A stretch of 64,000 bases of DNA, from assembly GCA_036924285.1 (NCBI GenBank), contig JAYKYS010000004.1, forward strand, positions 14,106,001 through 14,170,000, written 5' to 3'. Within the stretch, counting starts at the first letter, position 1. The number at the start of each line of letters is the position of its first letter. The position numbers and the translations under genes were made by a program. A model generated the notes under the pieces. The model was not told where the DNA came from. It worked only from the letters and a program-made list of their open reading frames with translations, and did no database searches. The DNA comes from Asterella californica. Taxonomy: Eukaryota; Streptophyta; Marchantiopsida; Marchantiales; Aytoniaceae. Positions 1 through 9,115 of the stretch are shown piece after piece.

Positions 1-634
1 ATCATGCCAAGACACTCCCTTTCAGTTGTCGAGTAATTCTTCTCTGCATCACTGAGTTGTCTTCCCGCGTAGTAGATGGGGTAATCCTTCTTCTTCTCAT
101 CTTTCTGACTTAACACCACCCCTATGGCGAAAGCAGAAACATCCACATAAATGTGGAAGACTCTTTCCCAATCAGGCGGCCGTAGGACAGAGGATTCCGA
201 CAGAAGCCTTTTCATTTCTTCGAATGCTTCCTGCTGCTCAGAAGACCAAACGTATGGTTCGTCCTTCTTCAGCAACTTAGTGAGTCTTCCTGCTACCTCT
301 GCATACCTATCAATAAACCTCCTGTAGTATCCTACGTTGCCAAGGAAGCTTCTCAACTGAGTCAGGTTAGCAGGTGGTGGAGTCTCATGATGACTTCCAT
401 CTTAGCACAGTCGACTTCTATACCTCTTCCGGAAATCCTATGTCCTAGCAAGATCCCTTCTGACATACCAAAGAAGCACTTCTCCGGGTGAAGAGCCAAA
501 CGATGTTCTCTACACTTCAGAAAACACTTCCTTAGAAATATCAAGTGATCTTCTTTCGATCCAAACACGCAAAAATCATCCAAGAAGATCTCCATGAAAG
601 TGCGAAGATACTCCTCGAAGATTATAATCATCAA
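1..634 (-). pseudogene. pol remnant: end of RT palm, connection and RNase H (outer element)
   Basis: This continues the reverse transcriptase that stops at 638-640. Just after the stop the frame reads FLDDFCVFGS, the (Y/F)xDD catalytic motif of RT, then LALHPEKC and GHRISGRGIEVD, typical of the Ty3 RT thumb. Near position 375 one base is missing from a run of C, which shifts the frame. In the new frame the segment from 368 down to 1 reads LTQLRSFLGNVGYYRRFI, then FHIYVDVSAFAIGVVLSQ (first RNase H aspartate) and SDAEKNYSTTEREC (RNase H glutamate region). The window edge cuts it. The gene is dead in this copy; the identification is firm. Confidence 0.85.
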
Positions 635-637
635 TCT

Positions 638-3277
638 CTAGAATGTGGCGAGTGCGTTGCATAAACCAAACGGCATTTGATTGTACGCGTACGTGCCCCA
701 ATCAGTAGTGAAAGTGATTTTCGACTTGTCTTCTTCTCTGATTGAAACTTGGTTGTACCCAGAATACCCATCCAGGAAGCTGTAGAACTCATGCCCTGCT
801 ACCTGGTCTAACACAGAGTCGGTGAATGGTAAAGGGTGATGATCCTTCTTCGTGGCCAAGTTCAGCTTCCGGAAGTCCTGACACACTCGGATCTTCCCTG
901 TCTGTTTCTTCGGTACGATGACGATAGGAGCTACCCACTCACTACTAAGTACTGGGAAGATGACTCCTGCCTTCAGGTATTGGTCAATCTGGTCCTTCAC
1001 CAGAAGCGAGTACTTGGGGTTGAGCCGATACTGCCTCTGCCGTGCAGGAAGAACGTCCTCCAGCAAGTCAATGCGATGCTCTCCTAGCTCTCGAGGTATG
1101 CCCTTCATGTCATCTATGGTCCATGCGAAGACATCCTGGAACTCCGTCACAAGTTCTCGAAAGTCTTCCAACTGCTGGCCCTCGATCACCTTAGAAAGCT
1201 TCAGCTTCTTCCCAGGAGCAACCTCCATCTCTTGAAGATCATCCGGGTTTACCATTCCTTCAGTGTGACTGTACTCACTGGCACCAAAGTATTCCGGTTT
1301 GGGAGCTTCTTCTGGTTCAGATTCATCTTCTGGAAGACCAACTGTCGGATCTTCCGAAGGGAAGACGATGCTTTCGTCTTCTGGAAGACCAACTGTCGGA
1401 TCTTCCGAAGGGAAGACGGTGCTTTCGTCTTCTGGAAACTCTTCTTCCGCAATCTCGTAGCACTCAATGTATCCACAGACCACATCTTCTACTTTCTCCG
1501 CTACTTCTGTAGTACACAAGTTATTCACCACAAACTCATTATACCGTTCATCACTGTCAGAAGACGCAGCTGAGTCTTCTGAAGTGTATCCCTCTGTTGT
1601 AGACGGAGTTTCACCTTGGTGTCCAATCTTGATCCAAGGAAGCGAGACCTTAGTCTTCTCACCGAGCTTGGGTGTAGGATTGGAAAATCTCAAACGATGT
1701 CTTCTCCAGTCGGTATTTACATTTGTAGCATACAACCATGGTCTTCCTATCAACACCTGATATCCAACCTTAGCTACATGTCGCAAAATGATATAAGTGA
1801 GGTAAAAAGATACTCCACCAATTACTGTCAAGACATCTTTCAGCTGCCCCAAAGGTCGTCTTCTGGTCTGGTCCGCCATTCTGAGGCTTCTCGGAGTAGG
1901 CTGAAATTCAGTGAAGCCTAGGGCATGCGCCGTTTCTTCAGTCATGATGTTAACTCCGGAGCCGGAATCGATGGGTACCTTCTTCAGAAGACAGCCATGG
2001 ATCTCCATATCAAGTTCTGGGGCTCCCAAGTCCTCATGCTCTATTCTTAGGATCGGAGTGCTCTTGGGAAGTTTAGCTGTCCTCCTCTTCCTCGATCCTC
2101 GAAGCACAGATTGTAACAACTTCCTGTAACCAGCATTGTCACCCAACAGCTGTTGGAAGGTTACATCCGCCTTCTGATTCCACAAGTCTCGCAAAAAGTC
2201 GTACGGAGATCTTTTCAGAAGAGTGACTGGAGTTTCCAACAGAGAAGATGTAGTGGTTGCTTCCTTGGGTGGAAGACCAGATGAGTGTCTTCCCTCGACT
2301 GGAGGCTGTTCCCGTGAGACAGGTGTTGCCGTAGTCGGTGTAGGAAGCTGCTGTACTATCTTCCGTCTCTTCTCCAGCTCTTCTTGCATGATCGCTTCAA
2401 CCTCTTGTCTAATGTCAGGAGCAAAGTACTTCGGACCTTCTCGGTCGTAAGTAGGAGAAGACGGCCGCTCAGGAGAAGATGACCTCTCCTTTCGCTGCTT
2501 CTTCTTCTTGATCTCCTTCTGACGAGATTCTGACTTCCCTTTGCTTCTGGTACTTACCTTGAACACCGCTTCATCCAAGACTTCTTCCGGAGGCCAATTG
2601 TCTGAATCCGGGCTAGGACTCCAAACAGTGCCATCCGCCAAAGTGAAAGAAGAAGCTGCTTCAAGTAACTTCGTCTTCTGGGCTGCAGTCGTCTTCTGCA
2701 GCTGAGGTTCCTTTCCTTCGCGCTTCCCGGGATCCGGTTCGTCTTCCTCAATATGGAGACAATCCGTACACTCCCCAAGATCTTCTTCTTCTACCGTGAT
2801 GTGCTGTACCACTGCTAACTTCGAGTTTAGAAGCTGATGTAGCTTCTGCAGGAGGCGTGGTATCTGCAAATCTAACCATTTGTCGTGGTCGTAAGGTCTG
2901 AGGAGAATTCCCTGTGAAATGACCGGCTTCCTTACAGTTCCCACACAAGGGCACTTGCCCAATCTGTCTTCTCGGATGAGGACAGGTGGACCACCAGTGT
3001 CCTGTCTCTGCACAATTATTGCACGCTCCAGGAAGAGGGTTGAGAGGTCGTTGTGATGAAGAAGGCTGCCAGGGCGTCCTGGTCTGTAAATTGCTAGCTC
3101 TATCCCTAGGTACATAACGATTATATTGGGCGGGAGGCGTAGGAGTGAAGGGTTGGATCGTTTCGATCCTATAGCAAGTTTCCCCACTGGGATTGTGTAG
3201 ATATCCCTCATCGTCTTCTTCCCATCCTGCCCAGTTGACAGCTTGGTCCTGCGTACACTGATCTCTGGTGTGTCCAA
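638..3277 (-). pseudogene. Protease and N-terminal RT part of pol (outer element)
   Basis: Open frame of 879 codons. The first 150 or so residues overlap gag in another frame and are probably not translated as such; sense coding seems to begin near 2830. Aspartic protease signature VPIDSGSGVNIMTEETA lies at about residue 435. A hydrophilic linker with a duplicated 17-residue unit (about 1327-1428) follows. RT begins with AGVIFPVLSSEWVAPIVIVPKK and goes on through RVCQDFRKLN, SFLDGYSGYNQV and NQMPFGL. It ends at TAG (638-640) in CNALATF-stop, where related RTs read ATFQRLM, so a CAG glutamine codon appears to have become TAG. It encodes the processing and DNA-copying enzymes of the element. 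The stop makes this copy non-functional unless read through. Confidence 0.85.
1327..1428. repeat. 51-bp tandem duplication in the pol linker
   Basis: Two consecutive 51-bp units (1327-1377, 1378-1428) differ by about one base, and a third begins at 1429. On the minus strand each encodes 17 residues with the core FPSEDPTVGLPEDES. The period is a multiple of three, so the frame is kept. It lies in the acidic linker between protease and RT. Confidence 0.85.
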
Positions 3278-4499
3278 AAGAGTTACAAAGGTTGCACCAA
3301 AGGTTTGGCCGGGAAGCCGTAGGCTGCTTCCGCTTGTCCTTCTGGTTCAGAAGATGAACTTTCAGGTCGACAAACTGCTTCAGAACCTCATCGATGCGGG
3401 GATCAGGTGCAGACTGTATGATCTGAGTTTGAGGCATCTTTTGTACAACTTCCTCCCTTACTCGCGTCTTCTCCTTCTTCTTCTTCCGCGTCTTCTTCTC
3501 TTGTTCAGATTCGGATTCTGAACTTTCGACAATAGACTCTTCAGAAGTAGAAGATGCTTCCGAATCACTGTTATCAGTTTCAGTGGACTTGGACTTCCTC
3601 TTGGACTTCCGAGAAGACTTCTTTGACTTCTTGGACTTCTTCGAGGTCTTCCCTCTGTCTTTTGTCATATTCCGAGTGATGCTCGAGGTTTCATACTGCT
3701 CGGCATGCTTCTGTACCTCTGCTAAATCATCACCTCCTTCTCTTCTGCAGTACAATTTCATATCTTGAGACAATCCTCCCAAGTACCAGTCCACAGCTTG
3801 CTGAGCACAGTAGCCGGGTCTTCCTTGGTTCTGAGGGATGTGATGCAGGAGATCTTCAAACCTCTCAGTGTAATCCCGCAGTGTCTCTTTCTTCTTCCGT
3901 TCGAGTCTCTGAAGTTCTATGAGGGTCATCCGATCATAGCCCACTCCTCTGAACCTCTTCAGAAAAGCTACCTTCAGAGTAGCCCAAGCGGCCATTACTA
4001 CACCGTCATCCAACATCTTACTCATCCACTTCCTTCCCTTCCCTACGATCAAACTGGGAAATACACGGAGTCTGTCAACATCAGCGTCTTCCTTGTTGGA
4101 TCTAGAGACGGTCTCGAACATCATGATGAAGTCATCCGCGTCAGCATCATTGTCGTACGGATGGTACTTCTGCCGAGTGTGGGAGGTCATGTCGACTGCC
4201 GGCTGGTGCGACTGCCAACTTCTGTCTTCCTCAGATCCAGGTGGTGGAGATGGTCTTCTCGAAGGTCCAGGTCTGTCTGAATCACGAAGGTCATCTTCTG
4301 AGTCAGAGCTACTGTCACTGCTATCTTCCGAGACGTCTGGAACAATCTCCTCCAGTCTTCCCTCACCTTGAGAAGCTTCTTCCGCACTTGGGAAGACGTC
4401 TTCCGAGTAACCAGTACCAAAATTTACTTTATACACGTGATCACCCGGTTGGTTTCTGTCTTCGCCAAAGATTATGCTCGAGATGGAAGGCTCTTCCAA
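2748..4499 (-). CDS. gag-like capsid/nucleocapsid ORF (outer element)
   Basis: Open frame of 583 codons. An acidic, Ser-rich N-terminus is followed (residues about 115-280) by a retrotransposon gag domain: YDNDADADDFIMMFETVS, AWATLKVAFLKRF, LRDYTERFEDLLHHIP. A Lys/Ser-rich stretch (repeated KKSKKSKK-type) comes next, then CCHC zinc knuckles CNLCNSFGHTRDQC and CNNCAETGHWWSTC, and a third, CGNCKEAGHFTGNS, lacking its last Cys. Gag packages element RNA into cytoplasmic particles. The pol frame is +1 relative to gag; the switch fits near 2830, where SKLEV in gag becomes AVVQHITVEEEDLGEC in pol. Programmed shift or 1-nt mutation cannot be told apart from one copy. Confidence 0.85.
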   Translation of the reverse strand: MEEPSISSIIFGEDRNQPGDHVYKVNFGTGYSEDVFPSAEEASQGEGRLEEIVPDVSEDSSDSSSDSEDDLRDSDRPGPSRRPSPPPGSEEDRSWQSHQPAVDMTSHTRQKYHPYDNDADADDFIMMFETVSRSNKEDADVDRLRVFPSLIVGKGRKWMSKMLDDGVVMAAWATLKVAFLKRFRGVGYDRMTLIELQRLERKKKETLRDYTERFEDLLHHIPQNQGRPGYCAQQAVDWYLGGLSQDMKLYCRREGGDDLAEVQKHAEQYETSSITRNMTKDRGKTSKKSKKSKKSSRKSKRKSKSTETDNSDSEASSTSEESIVESSESESEQEKKTRKKKKEKTRVREEVVQKMPQTQIIQSAPDPRIDEVLKQFVDLKVHLLNQKDKRKQPTASRPNLWCNLCNSFGHTRDQCTQDQAVNWAGWEEDDEGYLHNPSGETCYRIETIQPFTPTPPAQYNRYVPRDRASNLQTRTPWQPSSSQRPLNPLPGACNNCAETGHWWSTCPHPRRQIGQVPLCGNCKEAGHFTGNSPQTLRPRQMVRFADTTPPAEATSASKLEVSSGTAHHGRRRRSWGVYGLSPY

Positions 4500-4990
4500 C
4501 TCTACCGATCGGATCTTCCTAAGCTCTTCTTCTTTCTTTTGGTGTCTCAGGGATATCCGCTACTCTCTAGAAGCGGTTCGCTGGGGTGAGTTTACCCACT
4601 CAGGATCTTTACTCGTGCGTCTTCTGCTTCTTCCTCTGATCGGAGGCATCCACCAGAGTACTGAGAACAGAGGTCTCTATTCTTCTACCACTAGATCCGG
4701 GAGACCAAATGACTGAACAACCGATCACAGGTTCAGAACGTCTTCTTCTCCTGCTTCTGGTTGCACTCACTGCAATCTTCCAAGATCGAGTCTTCCAAGA
4801 ACTCTTGGAAGCAGAGAAGTGGCTCCTTCCAACTTTCTCTGATGTATCTTATCAGCTTCTGGTTGCGGTTCCAGTCTTCTAGCAGGATAGAATCCCACAA
4901 CACATTCAACTACAATCGAAGTTAGTTCGAAATGAACCTAACTAATGACACACAGATCCAAGACGCTTAGAACAGAAGTTACTAAGATGA
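4500..4990 (-). other. Leader between primer-binding site and gag (outer element)
   Basis: Untranslated leader of the outer element, rich in GTCTTC-type words. It has no convincing ORF on the minus strand, and the short plus-strand ORFs here are shadows. Confidence 0.6.
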
Positions 4991-5010
4991 AATCTCCGGG
5001 AGCGGCGCCA
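4991..5010 (-). other. Primer-binding site, tRNA-Asp-like
   Basis: The minus strand reads TGGCGCCGCTCCCGGAGATT, four bases inside the LTR end at 5015. It starts with TGG (complement of the tRNA CCA end) and closely resembles the plant Ty3 site TGGCGCCGTTGCCGGGGA, usually assigned to tRNA-Asp, with about three mismatches. It fixes the LTR boundary and shows that the element is read on the minus strand. Confidence 0.8.
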
Positions 5011-5014
5011 AAAA

Positions 5015-6606
5015 TGGTGCTCACTATATGTAGTGACGCAGGATTACTCCTTTTGCCCATTTAGTATACAAGATATTGTTCCCACAGAGGATTTACGTAA
5101 GTAATCGCTGCTCTAAGTTCTAGGATCTGTTCAAACACACAAACACACGGGTTTTGTCTAAAAAGCCCGTCTTCTCACAAAACCACACAAAACCACACGT
5201 CTTCCAGACACGCCACATGGTGCTCTAGAACTAGACAAACAACTACCAACTAAAATATCACACAATTATTCACAGAGAAGCTCGGGAAGACGATCTTCCT
5301 GCTTCCGGGTTGCTTCTTCCGGTCTTCTCGATACCGTCTTCCCGAAGCGATTCTCGTCTTCTTGGGGTTCAGCTCGTCTTCTCACACCTCCAGAAGGCTG
5401 TCCTGCTTTGCAGAAGTCGACTAGTAACGGTCGTTACACCTTATTCTCACACTCACATTCCAACGGGTTAGATTAATCACAGGGTGTATGCCTCCTGTAG
5501 CCTTCCCAGGCTTCTGCCTACGAAAATGGTCTTCCTGTAGCACTACAACGACATTCACCTTCACAGAAGCTCAATAGAAGTCTCGGAAGCTCACTAGAAG
5601 AAGGTAAGAAGATGGGGAAGATGGGAGAAGATGGGGAAGATAAGAAAATCCAAACAAGAGAAAACAAGATGAAAAGAGTAAATTAAGATTCCGACAGGCT
5701 TCTAGTCCGGATCCTGACTAACAAGCCATCCCTGCTTGTAATAGTTTGGGGAGGAAGACAACAAACGTGAGTACTGTTGCACCGTCTTCTACTCGAGGAT
5801 GTCGTCTTCTGCTGTGGGAAGAAGGCTTCTTTCTTCTTCACTTCGCTGCTCTGACTGCTCTGTCTTCTGGGATCCCTTACCCAGAAGACCGTTCGTACGT
5901 AGATCCCAAGTGCTCTACTGAACGAGTCAAGCTACACTTCCACAACTGCTGACAGTCACCGCCACTCAAGAAGAACACTTCTCATGCACAATTGGGAGCG
6001 AATTCAAGGAACCCACCATCCAGAAGACATGAACGAAGCTTCTGCACTCAAATCCACAATCTATTCCCCGGGAAGAAGTCACAATGGCATTGGGAAGCTC
6101 ACTCCCTCTACTTCCTGCGTCTACTCCTCGACACACCAGTCTAGCTAACAGGACTGCACGAGGATGTCGTTCCCTGTTCCTAGACTGTCCACTACTTCTA
6201 TCTACATCTTCGAACCACTGCTGGTACGAGTATGCAGACCCCTCCTGTGTATTCCAAGACTATTCGTATGTTTCCAACAACGGGTGTAGTGTGCGAAGAA
6301 CTGTCTATCCTGTGTCTCTGCTCTAATGTGTCTCGTCTGCCTGCACCATAGAATCGATGTGTATGTGCAGTTGCTACAGAATTCTACAGAACTGGCAGAA
6401 CTCTATCTCCTACTCTGCGACCCTACTTATGTCGCTGCCATGAGAACCAGGGGAGACGACCACCAGGGAGAGAGAGGCGCTGACAGGAGGTTGCTACCTC
6501 ACATGCAAGCGGTTCCCCTGCCCGAATTGGCTATCCACCTTGTCCTTCCTACGTTACCTATGCTGCCACATGGTGTCCTAACTAATTTTACATGGAAAAA
6601 CTGCCA
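5015..6606 (-). repeat. LTR of the outer element (about 1.6 kb)
   Basis: In plus orientation it starts TGGTGCTCAC, four bases from the primer-binding site, and ends AAAACTGCCA next to the purine tract TTAAGGG (minus strand), giving TGG...CCA ends. GTCTTC/GAAGAC words are common inside. The several small ORFs here (for example 5746-5952, 6084-6326, 6326-6613) have no recognisable domain. The second LTR copy is not in the window, so the boundaries rest on the PBS, the PPT and the TG/CA ends. Confidence 0.7.
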
Positions 6607-6613
6607 CCCTTAA
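6607..6613 (-). other. Short polypurine tract abutting the LTR
   Basis: The minus strand reads CTTAAGGG directly before the LTR start TGGCAG. A purine run here is the plus-strand primer expected upstream of a 3' LTR. It implies that the ORF ending at 6664 belongs to an element that uses 5015-6606 as its 3' LTR. The run is short, so this is tentative. Confidence 0.45.
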
Positions 6614-6663
6614 GATAGCATGTTCGATCCTACTATATTTGGAATTGTCAATGGAGTTACTAA

Positions 6664-7033
6664 CTACTCAGATTGCACGGAGACAATCTCTATCTGATCT
6701 GCTCCTATCGTAGCTCCTAACACGGCTTCTGATAAGCTAGAAAGCCCTGCAGTTACCTCGGGTGTCACTGAGGTGGCTTCCTCCTCATCGTCTCTTGCTG
6801 GCCCTACTGTCGCTGCTGCTGCGTCTTCCTCGGCCTCGGCTTCTGCTTCGGAAGACAGAAGCGTCTTCTGGGAAACGGAATCGACCGGTGCTTCTTCCGT
6901 CTTTTGAGGCACGGGTGCGGTACTAGGGACCATGGGGACCTCATAGAGATCCGGGGAAGTCGCTTCCTCCACGCGGAATACCTGGGAAGACGGCTCGTCT
7001 TCCTGTCTTCCAGAAGACATCTTGTCTTCTGGG
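6664..7033 (-). pseudogene. C-terminal piece of the extra ORF, split by the inner element
   Basis: The frame runs TPEDKMSSGRQEDEPSSQVF and on to an acidic, Ala/Glu-rich tail (SSEAEAEAEEDAAAATVG) and a stop at 6664. Upstream of 7034 the frame only continues into LTR sequence. If the inner element and one 5-bp target copy are removed (10050 bp, a multiple of three), this piece joins in frame to the segment ending EAEKTPEDAP at 17084, giving DAPEDKM at the join. The function of this tail is unknown. It ends about 50 bp before the polypurine tract and LTR. Confidence 0.75.
7029..7033. repeat. Target-site duplication, left copy
   Basis: CTGGG here pairs with CCGGG at 17079-17083, one mismatch. 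A 5-bp duplication is usual for Ty3 elements, and excision on this basis restores the reading frame of the interrupted ORF. Confidence 0.65.
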
Positions 7034-9040
7034 GTTCGTGTCGGATATTGCGTGAAGGATGTCCAGGAAAACGCGAGGTTCCTGGCTGTGGAGATGCTGT
7101 GTGCCAAACAGAGACAAGACAGAGAAGAACAACCACGAAAAGGAATGCTGCGATATATATCACTCTGAAAGTATGTACACTGTCGATTCTTTCTCCAAAC
7201 AGCACAAAACTGAGGAGAAGACCACAACGGTCTGTAACCTACTTCAGAAGCCCTAAAACAAACCCCTGAAACGCAACCCTAGTCTGAAATCGCCAAAGCG
7301 TAGCTCCAAGCAAGAGGAACTTCTCTTTGCTAACAACCAGAGCCACAACAGTATCATGCGATCCAAACCCAAGTCCAAACCACATCCACACACTAGCTCT
7401 TGGCTAAAGCTAGCTACCACAAGCCATACACAACCAACTAAGTCCTTAACGAACTCAAAAGGACGAAACCTGTAGCGAAGGAACCGAAAAAGACCTATCT
7501 GGGAACTTTCTCCTTTCGCCAAACGATCTTCAAATGTTGATAGGGTCTCCTTCCCTGACTCCGTTGGCCCAAGAAACCTTCAGATCCGACTCCCGATAGT
7601 CGAGATATCGTCAATTTTCGGTCGCAGGTGACCGAACCTTCAAAAACTCCTCCCTGCGGCTTATAACCGCTCACACCGCACAAACGGATCGTCTAAACTG
7701 ATATCCGTCTTCGCTGGTAGGCAGATCTGGCTACCCTGAACCCAACAAGACTCCAAACAAACCGTTTGGAGTTCCCCTTGCAAAACTACTCGAGAAATTT
7801 GGTCGAATGCTACAAAAAACTGACGTAAATCGGCTCCCTGCGGCTCAAATTTGCTCACCACACCGAAACCAACAATCCAATTCACTTACAGTCTTCTCCT
7901 ATGCGTACATGAGGACTCCTTGATCGCGTAAGCACCAAGAACGAAGAGCTTGGCTCACCGATCGCGAAGAACAATCCAATCTCAGGTCGCAGGCGATGAA
8001 AACCTGACGCAAGCGCTTCCCTGCGAGCCAATTTCTCTCACAACTCTCAAACCGCCCGATAAAACATTGTATCGTCTTCAATTTCCTGAAGAACTCGTTG
8101 TTCTGATCCCGATGGATCCAAGGACAGCAAGTTTGGACTCCGGAACGGCCCGAACGGTCCAACTCTCCTTCACAGGTAACTGAAAACCTCAATTCTGCTT
8201 CCTGCGTCTCAATTTCTCTCAAAACACAACCCCCGATCCGTCTCTTCAAGAACCGTCTTAACATGTGCGTAGCCTGCACAGATCTGAACCCGATGACACC
8301 TTGCGCGCGTGTATTGGACTTCCCAATTCTCCAAAACATCCACCGACAGGTCGTAGGAACAAGCAAGCCCCTTAAGGAGCCCCCTTGCAACGTACGAAGT
8401 TCAACTCTCAATAATAAGAAGCAGGCCCCTTGCGTGTTTGATATAACGCCTGAAGCCCTAAATACCCAGTCAGCAAGTAACTAGAGGCCTAGCTTGATTT
8501 TACCTTTTTCCGAATCGCATAACTTCTTCTCTGGATGTCCAAACGAAATAAACAAGATGCCCATGGAAAGCTGACAACGAGCTCTATCCATCTATGCGAT
8601 AAAAGTAAAGATCCGAAGTTGCGCCAAAAGCTCGTAAGCTGGAGCCTAGCTTGTTTTCTCCATCTTTCGAGTCCTGTAACTTCTTCACTATGCGTCCAAA
8701 CGAAGTAGACAAAGTGCCTATGGAATGCTGACAAGGAGCTCTATCCACTGGTGCGATAAAAACGAAGATCCGAAGTGGTGCCAAAAACTCGAAAGCTGGG
8801 GCCTAGCTTATTTTCTCCATCTTCGAGTCCTGTAACTTCTCCACTAGGCGCCCAAACGAAGTAGACAAGATGCTTATGGAAAGCTGACAAGGAACTCTAC
8901 CCATCTATGCGGTGAAAATGGAGATCTGAGATTGTGCCAAAATCCGTAAGCTGGGGCCTAGCTTGTCTTATCATGAGTGTCTTTGGAGCGACAAGCATCG
9001 AACTTTGAATTTCAGGTAGGAGCCGATCCACGACACGACA
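7034..9040 (-). repeat. Left (3') LTR of the inner element
   Basis: It matches 15071-17078 almost base for base. It ends CACGACACGACA at 9040, directly beside the purine tract. The minus strand starts TGTCGTGTCG and the sister family ends CGACACGACA, a short inverted repeat at the LTR ends. ORFs inside it (for example 7899-8411) recur in the other LTR only because the LTRs are copies. Confidence 0.9.
8487..8955. repeat. Three tandem units of about 157 bp in the left LTR
   Basis: Units start with GCCTAGCTT at 8487, 8644 and 8801, and a fourth partial unit starts at 8956. Each contains TCCAAACGAA-like, AAGCTGACAA-like, CTCTA(C/T)CCA and GATCCGAAG blocks in the same order. Units are 155-157 bp long and clearly diverged from one another. 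Confidence 0.85.
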
Positions 9041-9115
9041 TCCACCCCCTCTGAACCTGTGCATCCTCCGGTATGCACCAGAGATACCAACCAAGGAGTG
9101 GACCGGCTTATCGTC
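9041..9115 (-). other. Polypurine tract and 3' tail of the inner element
   Basis: The minus strand reads CAGAGGGGGTGGA directly before the LTR start TGTCGTGTCG, a good plus-strand primer tract. The rest is a short tail after the pol stop at 9116. Confidence 0.75.

Larger units (their letters stand above)
1..6613 (-). mobile_element. Outer Ty3/gypsy-type LTR retroelement, cut by the left window edge
   Basis: Read on the minus strand the order is LTR (5015-6606), primer-binding site (4991-5010), leader, gag (4499 to 2748), protease and RT (3277 to 638), rest of RT and RNase H (634 to 1). Integrase and the other LTR would lie left of the window. RNase H following RT, and a DSG-type protease, place it in Ty3/gypsy. 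The copy is disabled by an in-frame stop in RT and a 1-nt frameshift shortly after it. GTCTTC/GAAGAC words are very frequent in the LTR and in all genes, unlike in the other elements of the window. Confidence 0.85.

Noticed and set aside
2748..3277. Programmed frameshift between gag and pol of the outer element
   Set aside because: The gag and pol ORFs overlap in +1 frames, but this copy has other clear disabling mutations, and no intact relative is available, so a plain indel is as likely.
5746..6613. Three plus ORFs of 68-95 codons
   Set aside because: They lie inside the 1.6-kb LTR, show no domain, and run opposite to the element.
7899..8411. 170-codon minus ORF in the left LTR, also present at 15936-16448
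   Set aside because: It recurs only because the two LTRs are copies of one another. It has no domain, and in the sister LTR the frame is broken.
8487..8955. Possible CRISPR-like array
   Set aside because: Units are directly adjacent with no unique spacers, and unit length (157 bp) and context fit LTR tandem repeats.
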